Assembly (NCBI RefSeq): GCF_000816785.1
Contig: NZ_CP007766.1
Coordinates: 372,001 to 436,000, forward strand
Direction of reading: 5' to 3'
Origin: Campylobacter peloridis LMG 23910
GTDB taxonomy: Bacteria; Campylobacterota; Campylobacteria; Campylobacterales; Campylobacteraceae
Length of the DNA: 64,000 nucleotides
The notes under the pieces are model-generated. The model searched no databases. It had not been told where the DNA came from and saw only the letters and a program-made list of their open reading frames with translations. The position numbers and the translations under genes are program-made. Below, piece after piece: positions 11,967 to 19,865 of this stretch. How positions within the stretch are numbered: the first letter of the stretch is position 1; each line of letters opens with the position of its first letter.

Positions 11967-12068
11967 ATGGCTAAAGTTGTAGAATATTTAATTATAGCAG
12001 GTTTAGTTGTAGCAGCTGCAATCACTGCTTGGTCAGTTTTAACAGCAAATCATCTTTTTATAGGATGA
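11967..12068 (+). CDS. 33-residue single-span membrane peptide in the cbb3 operon
   Basis: A short reading frame beginning 2 nt after the DUF4006 stop, preceded by AAAGGAAT as ribosome site. The product starts MAKVVEYLIIAGLVVAAAIT and ends with WSVLTANHLFIG, giving one hydrophobic span of about 20 residues. Its stop overlaps the start of the next gene as ATGA (12065-12068), which is typical of real coupled genes in this operon. I do not recognise a family. It may be a small oxidase-associated peptide comparable in size to the extra subunits found in cbb3 and bd oxidases. It would be missed by gene callers with a length cutoff. Confidence 0.7.
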   Translation: MAKVVEYLIIAGLVVAAAITAWSVLTANHLFIG

Positions 12069-12640
12069 AAAATACATTCAAAGGCGGTTTTTTAACCGCC
12101 GTATTTATTTGCTTTGTTAATTTATTACACGCTGATATTTTATTAAATGAAAATATCTTAAATACAGCAATAGAACAAAATATAAGTGCAAATTCTAAAC
12201 AAATTCAAGAACTAACAGGTGTAAATATAGCTTTAGCATTAAGTGATAAAAAAGATTTTGAAAGCTTAAAAGCTTATGAATCAAATTTGAGCAAACCTTA
12301 TATTTTACTTGTATTTTCTAAGCCTTCTCATAGAGTGGATATACTTGCAAGTAATGATGCTTTGGCGTTTTTTGACAAAGAAGGGGTTTTAAGTCCTTAT
12401 CCTGAAAAAGGAACCATTTTACCTATACTTGCAAATCCTAAACAAAAAGACATTTACAATGCAGCGCTTTTTAATGGTTATGCAGATATTGCTGATCAAG
12501 TGGCAAGTCATTTTAATATCAAACCTTTTTATGGTAATTCAAACCGCGATACTTTAAATATTATGAGAATTTTAATTTATGGCTTTTTATGTGTAGCGAT
12601 TTTAATGTTTGTGCAAAGAAGAATAAAAAGGAGAAGATAA
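12065..12640 (+). CDS. Exported membrane-anchored protein of the cbb3 cluster, unknown function
   Basis: The open frame extends upstream to 12029, but the ATG at 12065 is preferred. It overlaps the preceding stop as ATGA and yields a clean signal peptide (MKNTFKGGFLTAVFICFVNLLHA). The 191-residue product has a periplasmic domain of about 130 residues, one C-terminal membrane helix (ILIYGFLCVAILMFV) and a positively charged RRIKRRR cytoplasmic end. This signal-domain-anchor layout recalls TPM-domain proteins, but I cannot see decisive motifs. The C. jejuni counterpart is, as I recall, an uncharacterised periplasmic protein. Position between cbb3 genes and a FixH-like gene suggests a respiratory assembly role. 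Confidence 0.6.
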   Translation: MKNTFKGGFLTAVFICFVNLLHADILLNENILNTAIEQNISANSKQIQELTGVNIALALSDKKDFESLKAYESNLSKPYILLVFSKPSHRVDILASNDALAFFDKEGVLSPYPEKGTILPILANPKQKDIYNAALFNGYADIADQVASHFNIKPFYGNSNRDTLNIMRILIYGFLCVAILMFVQRRIKRRR

Positions 12641-12642
12641 TC

Positions 12643-13155
12643 ATGGAAAATAAAAAAACTTTTTGGCCTTATGGTATTTTGATTTCTTTAGGACTTATTG
12701 TAATTGCTTGCATTGTTACGATTTTTATTGCAAGCAAGGCCCCAGTATATGAGGATAATTTTTATTTTGATACTTATCAAAATGTTGAAACTAATTTTAA
12801 TGAAATTCAAAAAAAACAACAGCAATTTGATGCTAATTTTAAATTAAGCATTATGGATAAAGAAAGCTTTATGCATAAAAAAAATAAAGTTTATTATATT
12901 GATTTAGGAAAAAATGAAATAAAAATCGCACTTGAAAATTTAAAAGCTTATGATTTAAACAAACTTCAAATTCAAGCTTTACTTTCACGCCCCCATACAA
13001 ATGAAAATGATGAAAAATTACAAGCAAAAGTCCAAGCTAATAATTTAGTTTTTGATTTTGATGTTAAAGAAAAAGGGGTTTGGCAGTTGCTTTTAAAAAT
13101 CACACAAGATGAAAATAGTGTTGGTTTTTTTAAATTCTTTTTGCAAACTAAATAA
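12643..13155 (+). CDS. FixH/CcoH-like oxidase assembly protein
   Basis: A 170-residue protein starting MENKKTFWPYGILISLG, with the family's KxFWPYG-type opening and a single N-terminal membrane helix. A periplasmic beta-rich domain follows, as in FixH/CcoH proteins needed for cbb3 oxidase assembly with the copper-transporting ATPase. The longer frame from 12589 would start inside the previous gene; the ATG at 12643 fits the FixH start. It shares its last base with the addB start. The domain is diverged and the call rests on the N-terminus, topology and context. Confidence 0.7.
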   Translation: MENKKTFWPYGILISLGLIVIACIVTIFIASKAPVYEDNFYFDTYQNVETNFNEIQKKQQQFDANFKLSIMDKESFMHKKNKVYYIDLGKNEIKIALENLKAYDLNKLQIQALLSRPHTNENDEKLQAKVQANNLVFDFDVKEKGVWQLLLKITQDENSVGFFKFFLQTK

Positions 13156-15539
13156 TGAAACTTATTGTTTTTAGCTCTATGAGAGCTTTGAGAAAATATT
13201 ATGAGAAAAATTTACAAAATGATGCTTTAATCGATCAAGCCATAAATATGGTTGATTTTATGCAAAAAATAGTCCTTTCACCCTTTTTTCAAGCAAGCTC
13301 TTATGAGCATTTGCTTTTGATGAAAAAAGCTTGTGAGCAAACCAAAAATTTAGAAGAAAAATTAAAAATTCCCAGCAATTTTTTTGCCTTTTTAAAAAAC
13401 AATGCTTATTTATTTAGTTTTTTTAAAGAATTAAGCTTGGGAAAAAAAGATATAAATGATTTAAAAATACACGATGCTTACGCACAATATGATGAGCATT
13501 TGCAAATTTTAGACGCACTTTTGAAAAATTATTTAACCCACTTAAAAGAGCAAAATTTATATGATGAAATTTCTTTGCCATTAAATTATCAAATCAACAC
13601 TGCTTTTTTAAAAAATTATGATGAGTTGGTATTTGATTTTCAAGGTTTTTTAAATGCATTTGAGGTGGAAGTTTTGTTAAAAGTAGTAAAGATACTTCCT
13701 GTGAAATTGCATTTTTCTTGCTCTAAATTTAATAAAGATTTTTTGCATACTTTGGAATTTTTAAAGGGAATGAGCTTTAAAGAAAATCATGATTATGTTT
13801 TTGATTTAAACCATAAAAAGATTTTAAAAGAACAAAGCTTTGTTAAAGAAAATACTATTTTTTATAAGAGTTTTAGCTTAAGAAGCTTGCAAGCTGCTTT
13901 TGTCTTTGAAAAAATCAATGCTTTTTTAAAAGCAGGTATTAAAGCTAAAGATATCATCATTATCACTCCTGATGAAAAATTCGTAGATATTTTAAGACTT
14001 TATGATAAAAACAATGTTTTAAATTATGCAAGTGGAAAAAGCATCAAAAATACACTTTTTTATCATAAACTAAAGTCTTTGTATGAAAGTGCTAAAGATG
14101 ATGAATTTGAGTTTGAAGTGTGTGAGGATATTTATGAAAAAGAAGTGTTAAATGAGCATTTGTGTAATTTGCATTTTTTCTCATGCACGCAGTATTTTTT
14201 AGATTTTAAAAAGCTTTTTGGTGAAAATGTTAGTTTTGAGTATTTTGAAAATTTTATTTTAAATTTATTAGAGAAGGAATCAGAAGAATTAATCCAAAAT
14301 ATCAAACAAGAACTTCTTTTTATCAAAGAACTCATTAAAGCACAAAATTTGACTTTAGCACAAATTTTAGAGTTATTTTTCATGCAAATTGATAATTTAA
14401 AATTAAGCAGTGTTGGGGGTGGTGAAGTTACTGTGATGGGGCTTTTAGAAAGTAGAGGGCTTAGTTTTGAAGGGGTGATTGTTGTTGATTTTAATGATGA
14501 GTTTATCCCAAAAAGAGTTTCAAGCGAGCTTTTTTTAAATAATGAAATTCGCAAAAAAGCAGGACTTATCACCCACACTCAAAGAGAAAATTTACAAAGA
14601 CATTATTATTACTCGCTTTTGGCTAGGGCAAAATTAGTTGGAATTTCTTATGTGGAAAATGATGATAAAATCAAGTCAAGATTTTTAAAAGAGCTTGATT
14701 TTGAGTTAAAGCAAGATCAAAATTATAGTATTTTAGCTTATGCAAAGTATTTTAAAAAGCAAGATTGTATTTTTAATCTTAAGCCAATTACTAGCATAAA
14801 GGCAAAGCATGATTATTTTGAAAATCCTTTGTCTTTTTCAAGGTTAAATGTTTTGGTTTTTTATGGTTTGGATTATTATTATAAATATGTTTTGGGCTTA
14901 AAAGAGCCAAAAATTTTAAGTGATGTTTATAAGGCTAGTGAGTTTGGAAAGTTTATTCATAAGGCTTTGGAGCTTTATTATAAAGAAAATGAAAAAAACT
15001 TTTTTGATTATGAAAAATTCATGCAAATTGTTAAAAGTATAAAAACTTATCATTTAGATGCTTTGGATTTTGCAAGGATAAAATTGCTTTTTAAAGATTT
15101 TGCTACTATTGAAAACGCTCATTTTCAAAAAGGCTATAGCGTGCTTTGGTGTGAAAAAAAACTCCAAAAACAATACAAAAGCAAAAATAATACAAATATC
15201 GAGCTTTTAGGTTATGCTGATAGGATAGATTCAAACTCAGAGCAAAGATTGTTAATTGATTATAAAAGTTCTAAATTTGATGAAAAATCATACCAGCTAG
15301 CTTTTTATAAATTTTTATTAGAAGAAAATGAAGCCCTTGATAATATAAAGGCTTGTTTTTATGATCTTAATAATCTAAAAATGCAATTTGAAAACGCAAA
15401 AAGCAAAAGCGTTGATGAGCTTAAAATACTTTTAGAAGAACTAGCTAAAGAACCTTTAGAAAAAGAATTTTTCAATCAAAAAAATGATAATGCATATAGC
15501 CCTTATACCATGCTTTATAAAAAGGAGTTTAAACTTTGA
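13155..15539 (+). CDS. addB: AddB-type recombination nuclease subunit
   Basis: A 794-residue protein without a canonical Walker A. The middle region (VGGGEVTVMGLLESRGLSFEGVIVVDF) resembles the inactivated helicase fold of AddB. The C-terminus (~residues 670-720) is a PD-(D/E)XK nuclease with an aspartate in GYADRID and the DYK signature LLIDYKSS. With AddA it resects double-strand breaks for homologous recombination. The four Fe-S cysteines of Bacillus AddB are not evident. It shares one base with the FixH-like gene and overlaps addA by 4 nt. In C. jejuni and H. pylori, AddAB is known to act in DNA repair and colonisation. It borders the accessory island. Confidence 0.85.
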   Translation: MKLIVFSSMRALRKYYEKNLQNDALIDQAINMVDFMQKIVLSPFFQASSYEHLLLMKKACEQTKNLEEKLKIPSNFFAFLKNNAYLFSFFKELSLGKKDINDLKIHDAYAQYDEHLQILDALLKNYLTHLKEQNLYDEISLPLNYQINTAFLKNYDELVFDFQGFLNAFEVEVLLKVVKILPVKLHFSCSKFNKDFLHTLEFLKGMSFKENHDYVFDLNHKKILKEQSFVKENTIFYKSFSLRSLQAAFVFEKINAFLKAGIKAKDIIIITPDEKFVDILRLYDKNNVLNYASGKSIKNTLFYHKLKSLYESAKDDEFEFEVCEDIYEKEVLNEHLCNLHFFSCTQYFLDFKKLFGENVSFEYFENFILNLLEKESEELIQNIKQELLFIKELIKAQNLTLAQILELFFMQIDNLKLSSVGGGEVTVMGLLESRGLSFEGVIVVDFNDEFIPKRVSSELFLNNEIRKKAGLITHTQRENLQRHYYYSLLARAKLVGISYVENDDKIKSRFLKELDFELKQDQNYSILAYAKYFKKQDCIFNLKPITSIKAKHDYFENPLSFSRLNVLVFYGLDYYYKYVLGLKEPKILSDVYKASEFGKFIHKALELYYKENEKNFFDYEKFMQIVKSIKTYHLDALDFARIKLLFKDFATIENAHFQKGYSVLWCEKKLQKQYKSKNNTNIELLGYADRIDSNSEQRLLIDYKSSKFDEKSYQLAFYKFLLEENEALDNIKACFYDLNNLKMQFENAKSKSVDELKILLEELAKEPLEKEFFNQKNDNAYSPYTMLYKKEFKL

Positions 15540-18286
15540 GTGATAATAACTTCAAACCTTTTTTAGCCTTAGAAGCTAGTGCAGGAAGTGGAAAAACCTT
15601 TGCTTTGAGTGTGCGTTTTGTGGCTTTGGTTTTAATGGGTGCAAAAATAAATGAAATTTTAGCTCTAACCTTTACCAACAAAACAAGTAATGAGATGAAA
15701 GAAAGGGTTTTTAAAACCTTTTTGGAATTTGATGTGCTTGAAAATGGCAAGATTAAAGCAGAATGTCTTGAGCTTATGCAAATGCTAGGCAAAAGCAAAG
15801 ATGAGCTTGTGGCTTTGAGGGATAAATTTAAAGAGGATTTTTTAAGGGCTAAATTAAATATCTATACTTTTGATAGCTTTTTTTCACAAATCATTCGTGC
15901 ATTTGCACTAAATTTGGGGCTTATGAGTGATTTTAACATTGCAAATACTAAAGAATCTTATAAAAATTTTATTGCAAAATTAAACCAAGAGCAATTAAAC
16001 GCCTTGGCCTTTTATACCATAAAAACTAAAAGCAGGAGTGATTTTTTAAAAAACCTTGAAAGGCTTTATGAAAGCTCTTGTGAATTAAATTCTACCAATT
16101 CAATATCCTTTCCAAGCAAAAAAGCTTTAGAAGCAAGCCTTAATGAATTTATAACTTATGCAAAAGACTTAAGCACAGACAAAAACTATCAAAAAAATTT
16201 TGAATTTGAAAGCATAGAGGATTTTTTTAGCAAACCTGTTATTTGCGAATTAGATAAAAAGTATTTTTTAAAAGTTGTAGATAGTGAGTTTATGCAAAAA
16301 AGAGCGGAATTTTTACAGCAGGCAAAAGAGTATTTTATACAAATGGAAAATTACCGCATTAATATGCTTTCAAGCCTTTTAGAATGCTTTAAACAAGCAA
16401 GAAATGAAAACAACATCAAACACAATAGCTTAAGTTTTTCAGATATAGCACGCAAGTGTTATGAATTAATTAGCGATGAGACTAATAAGGATTTGATTTA
16501 TTTTAGATTAGATGGTTATATTTCGCATTTGTTGATTGATGAATTTCAAGATACTAATGTTTTGCAATATCAAATTTTAAAACCTATCATTGCTGAGCTT
16601 GTTTCAGGTGAGGGTGTGAAAAAAAACAGAAGCTTTTTTTATGTGGGCGATAAAAAGCAAAGTATATATGGTTTTAGAGGGGGTAAAAAAGAACTTTTTG
16701 ATAAGCTTTTAAAAGATTTTCCACAAATTAAACTAGAGCATTTAGATACAAATTATCGCAGTAAAAAAGCTATAGTTGAGTATGTGAATGAAGTTTTTAA
16801 AGATAAATTTTTTGATACTAATTTAAACCCAAGTTTTACTTTGCAAAAAAGCGTTAAAGAAGGTGGGTATGTAGAAATTTTGCAAAATCACATTCTTGAT
16901 AAAAATAGTTCTGTTTATGAAGCAAGTGCTAAAGAAGCTTTAAAAATCATTTATAAGCTTTTAGAAAAAGGCGTTAGGCTTGATGATATTTGTATTTTAG
17001 TTTGGATTAATAAAGATGCTACCTTAATCAAAGAATTCCTTGAAAAAAACGGCATTAAAGCTTATACGCAAAGTAATGTGGCTTTGTTAGATTGTATTAG
17101 TGTTAGGGTGCTTTTTGAGTATGCTAAGGCTTGTGTTTTTGAAGATGAGTTTAGTTTGTATTTTGTAAATGATGTTTTAAATAAAGAATTTAGCTATATC
17201 AAGCTTGATTTAAACCGCAGTGTGGGAGAAATTTTAAAACATTTAATAGACATTTTAGGACTTGATTTAAGCGATTTGAATTTAATATCTTATTTAGAAT
17301 ACGCAAGTGCTTTTGATAATTTTTTAGAGTTTTTATTTAGCCCATGTGAGTTAAGTTCTATGCAAGAGCAAAATGATGGTGTTAATATAATGACTGTGCA
17401 TAAGTCAAAAGGGCTTGAGTTTGAAAATTTAATCGTGCTTGATAGAATGAGCAAAAAAAGTCCAGATAATGAGACTTTAATGTTTGAGTATGATTTAGAG
17501 CAAGGCTGGGAAGTAAAATACAGACATAGTGCTAGAAAATATCTTGAAGATGAAAGTTATAATGCTTTTTTAGCTAAAAGAGAAAAACTCCAAGCAGAAG
17601 ATGAGATAAATTGTTTATATGTGGCATTTACTAGAGCTAAAAATTCTCTTTTTATTATAAAAAATGATGCAAATTTTAAAACCTTTAAGAGTTATTTTAC
17701 AGATTATGAAGAAAAGCAAATAGGTATTTTAGAAAATCAAGATACAAAAGCTAATGAATTTATAGAAAATTTAGGCCAAATAGAAGAATTTGAAGAATTC
17801 CAAAAGGTAAATTTGCAAGATGTTAAAACAAAAAGTCAGGTTTTAAGTAAGCAAATTCATTTTGGTTTGGCTTTGCATGAGTTTTTGCAGTATTTTGACT
17901 TTGAAAATCATCAAAATTTTGAATTTTGCAAACAATTAATAAGCAAAAAATACCGCTTTTTTCTTGATGATGGGGATTTTGATGATCTTTTTAAAAGGCT
18001 TAGCATGCTTTTAAAGGATGAAAATTTCAACGCACTTTTAGCGGGTAAAAAGCTTTTAAAAGAACAAATCATCTCTTATAATGGTGAACAAAAACAGCTT
18101 GATATGCTTGCATTTGATGATAATGAAGCTATCATTATAGACTATAAAACAGGCTTGAATTTAAGCGAGCATAAAAAGCAAGTCTTGCTTTATAAAAAAG
18201 CCATAGAAAAAATCTTAGCTAAAATTTCCACTAAAGCTTTTTTGGTATATGTTTTAAAGGATAAAGTGGAGATAGTAGAAATTTAA
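15536..18286 (+). CDS. addA: AddA helicase-nuclease (UvrD/RecB-like)
   Basis: A 916-residue superfamily 1 helicase with C-terminal nuclease. Motif I is EASAGSGKTF at the N-terminus, motif Ia LTFTNKTSNEM, and motif II LLIDEFQDTN (~residue 335). Motif III is FYVGDKKQSIYGFRGG and motif V INIMTVHKSKGLEF-like. A PD-(D/E)XK site is near the end (IIIDYKTG). It starts with TTG at 15536, preceded by AAAGGAG and overlapping the addB stop as TTGA. The gene is shorter than Bacillus AddA but normal for Campylobacter. It ends 2 nt from the convergent DUF2779 gene, which is the left edge of the accessory block. Confidence 0.92.
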   Translation: MSDNNFKPFLALEASAGSGKTFALSVRFVALVLMGAKINEILALTFTNKTSNEMKERVFKTFLEFDVLENGKIKAECLELMQMLGKSKDELVALRDKFKEDFLRAKLNIYTFDSFFSQIIRAFALNLGLMSDFNIANTKESYKNFIAKLNQEQLNALAFYTIKTKSRSDFLKNLERLYESSCELNSTNSISFPSKKALEASLNEFITYAKDLSTDKNYQKNFEFESIEDFFSKPVICELDKKYFLKVVDSEFMQKRAEFLQQAKEYFIQMENYRINMLSSLLECFKQARNENNIKHNSLSFSDIARKCYELISDETNKDLIYFRLDGYISHLLIDEFQDTNVLQYQILKPIIAELVSGEGVKKNRSFFYVGDKKQSIYGFRGGKKELFDKLLKDFPQIKLEHLDTNYRSKKAIVEYVNEVFKDKFFDTNLNPSFTLQKSVKEGGYVEILQNHILDKNSSVYEASAKEALKIIYKLLEKGVRLDDICILVWINKDATLIKEFLEKNGIKAYTQSNVALLDCISVRVLFEYAKACVFEDEFSLYFVNDVLNKEFSYIKLDLNRSVGEILKHLIDILGLDLSDLNLISYLEYASAFDNFLEFLFSPCELSSMQEQNDGVNIMTVHKSKGLEFENLIVLDRMSKKSPDNETLMFEYDLEQGWEVKYRHSARKYLEDESYNAFLAKREKLQAEDEINCLYVAFTRAKNSLFIIKNDANFKTFKSYFTDYEEKQIGILENQDTKANEFIENLGQIEEFEEFQKVNLQDVKTKSQVLSKQIHFGLALHEFLQYFDFENHQNFEFCKQLISKKYRFFLDDGDFDDLFKRLSMLLKDENFNALLAGKKLLKEQIISYNGEQKQLDMLAFDDNEAIIIDYKTGLNLSEHKKQVLLYKKAIEKILAKISTKAFLVYVLKDKVEIVEI

Positions 18287-18288
18287 TT

Positions 18289-19767
18289 CTAACTAGTTAG
18301 CTCTTCTAAATGTTTTAAAATTTTTACCATAGCTAAAGTATCAAGTTTGCAGTATTCTAGTAAGGCTTGGCGGTAAGCTTTTTTCTCGTTTTCACTCATA
18401 TTTTGCATAGCTTCAAAACTTTGCATAGCTTCGCTTCCATTGTGGATTAAATCTAAATTTTTATAGGCTTGCTCCATATCAGGGATTAGGGCCGGTAAGA
18501 CTTTTTTTATAGAATAACTCCCTTGCATTTTATAATGATAATAATCTTTATTTTGAAAAGGTATCATAAGGTCTTTGATATTTTTTTCTATATTTAACAA
18601 ATGCTCGCTAAACTCAGGAAAAGCAAGTGCTAAATTTCTTATCACACCTTTTTCAAAGCTTGCATTATAAGCAAGCACGCAAACATCTTTTGGTATATCA
18701 TTGATTAAATTTTTTGCAAGTTCATATCTTGGATCAATCCCACACTCGCTTAAAAATTCTTTATGTTCTAATTTGTCTTTATAGTCTATATGCAAAGAGT
18801 ATTGAAAAGGTATTTGCATATAAGGTTTTACGCCTTTAAATTCAGGCACAGCTTGCATAAAGGTTTCAAAGTCTAAGTGATATATAGGATAAATTAAAGT
18901 ATTTAAAAATTCTTTGATGTTTTCTTTGTTTATGTGAATTTCTTCATTAAGTGAAGCTTGGATTTGAATTTGTTGGTTTTCATTAAAGATAGATAGATCT
19001 TTTATATCTTTGAAATTGATTATATTTTTATAATAAAGTTCAAATTTTTTATTTGCATTAAGTCTTGAGATGTTAAATATGTTTTCATTTTCACATAAAT
19101 TTCTTTGCTTAGCCCAGCAATACTCATATCCATCGCACTCATAAGGATCAAAACAATGTGTTCCTATGTCTATATCTGGCTCTTCATTTTTACTTAAAAT
19201 TTCTTCAAAATATTTTAAATTTTCTTTAACTTGATTTTGATTTGATGAAACTTCTTTTGTGATATCATTGATTATAAAAAGCTTGTTAATATCAAGAAAA
19301 TCATCTCTATAGTATTCGTTATTTAAGTGGATGAGATTGACTTGTTTGATTTTATAATTTAAATTTGATAAAACAAAATACTGCAAAGCACAATCATCTA
19401 TATAAACATCTTTTAAAGAAGTAGAACTTTTTACTTCATTTATGATTAAGCCATCTTTGGTGTTTTGTAAAATATCTATCATGATCAAAATGCCATCATA
19501 ACAAAAAGTAGCTTCATAGATCACTTCTTGGTTGTTTTCTAGTAAATTCTTAGTTTGTTCGCATTTTTCATCAAAAGAACTGCCTTCAAATTCTATCTTT
19601 ACTCCATTTGGAAAAAGCTCACAAGCTAGCTCGCCTACTTTATCGCCGGTGCTAAATTTAGCTAAAGCATTTTCTGAAACGCTTAATATTTCATTTTTGT
19701 AAGTTTTCAGCCATAAAGACTTGGCACATTGCGTGCCTCTTGTGTATCTTGATTTTGAAAAAAACAT
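18289..19767 (-). CDS. DUF2779 protein: Cas4-like PD-(D/E)XK domain fused to DEDD 3'-5' exonuclease
   Basis: A 492-residue protein. The N-terminal half looks like a Cas4/AddB-type nuclease: TQCAKSLW (Cys14), Asp98 in LIMIDIL, Glu111-Val-Lys113 in IINEVKSS. A Cys cluster follows (Cys205, 211, 217, 225) that could hold an Fe-S cluster with Cys14. The C-terminal half is a DnaQ/RNase H-type exonuclease: HLDFETF (Asp299, Glu301), YNASFEKGV (~367-375) and EYCKLDTLAMV (Tyr472, Asp476), a DEDDy arrangement. The start is supported by AAAAGG and by a -10 TATAAT at 19795-19800. The family is widespread but its biological role is not known to me. It stands tail to tail with addA. Confidence 0.8.
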   Translation of the reverse strand: MFFSKSRYTRGTQCAKSLWLKTYKNEILSVSENALAKFSTGDKVGELACELFPNGVKIEFEGSSFDEKCEQTKNLLENNQEVIYEATFCYDGILIMIDILQNTKDGLIINEVKSSTSLKDVYIDDCALQYFVLSNLNYKIKQVNLIHLNNEYYRDDFLDINKLFIINDITKEVSSNQNQVKENLKYFEEILSKNEEPDIDIGTHCFDPYECDGYEYCWAKQRNLCENENIFNISRLNANKKFELYYKNIINFKDIKDLSIFNENQQIQIQASLNEEIHINKENIKEFLNTLIYPIYHLDFETFMQAVPEFKGVKPYMQIPFQYSLHIDYKDKLEHKEFLSECGIDPRYELAKNLINDIPKDVCVLAYNASFEKGVIRNLALAFPEFSEHLLNIEKNIKDLMIPFQNKDYYHYKMQGSYSIKKVLPALIPDMEQAYKNLDLIHNGSEAMQSFEAMQNMSENEKKAYRQALLEYCKLDTLAMVKILKHLEELTS

Positions 19768-19794
19768 TATTTACCTTTTAAAAATTTTATGAAA

Positions 19795-19827
19795 ATTATA
19801 TAAAAATTTATAGGATAAAAATGTCTA
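19795..19827 (-). promoter_or_regulatory. Promoter of the DUF2779 gene with a decayed copy of the island palindrome
   Basis: Reading the minus strand, AACTAGAC and the partial half site TCCTA (TAGAC-N7-TCCTA, 19827-19811) lie 10 nt before a -10 TATAAT (19800-19795). The start codon is 27 nt further on. One half site matches the island palindrome fully and the other at 3 of 5 positions. Confidence 0.5.
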
Positions 19828-19830
19828 GTT

Positions 19831-19861
19831 TTAAGTGTTTTAATTTTATTAAAACACTTAA
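19831..19861 (-). terminator. Hairpin terminator after the DUF262 gene
   Basis: A perfect 13-bp inverted repeat (TTAAGTGTTTTAA / TTAAAACACTTAA) with a 5-nt loop, lying 4 nt downstream of the DUF262 stop codon. It separates that gene from the DUF2779 promoter. The U tract is weak, so termination efficiency is uncertain. Confidence 0.6.
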
Positions 19862-19865
19862 AACA

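Noticed and set aside
12029-12064. Extended N-terminus of the gene starting at 12065
   Set aside because: The extra 12 residues overlap the 33-residue peptide gene and spoil the signal peptide; the ATG at 12065 has the coupled ATGA overlap.
14132-14578. 148-residue antisense open frame inside addB
   Set aside because: It lies wholly within the addB coding frame, has no ribosome site or recognisable domain, and is Ser/Lys/Leu-rich as expected for a shadow of AT-rich coding DNA.
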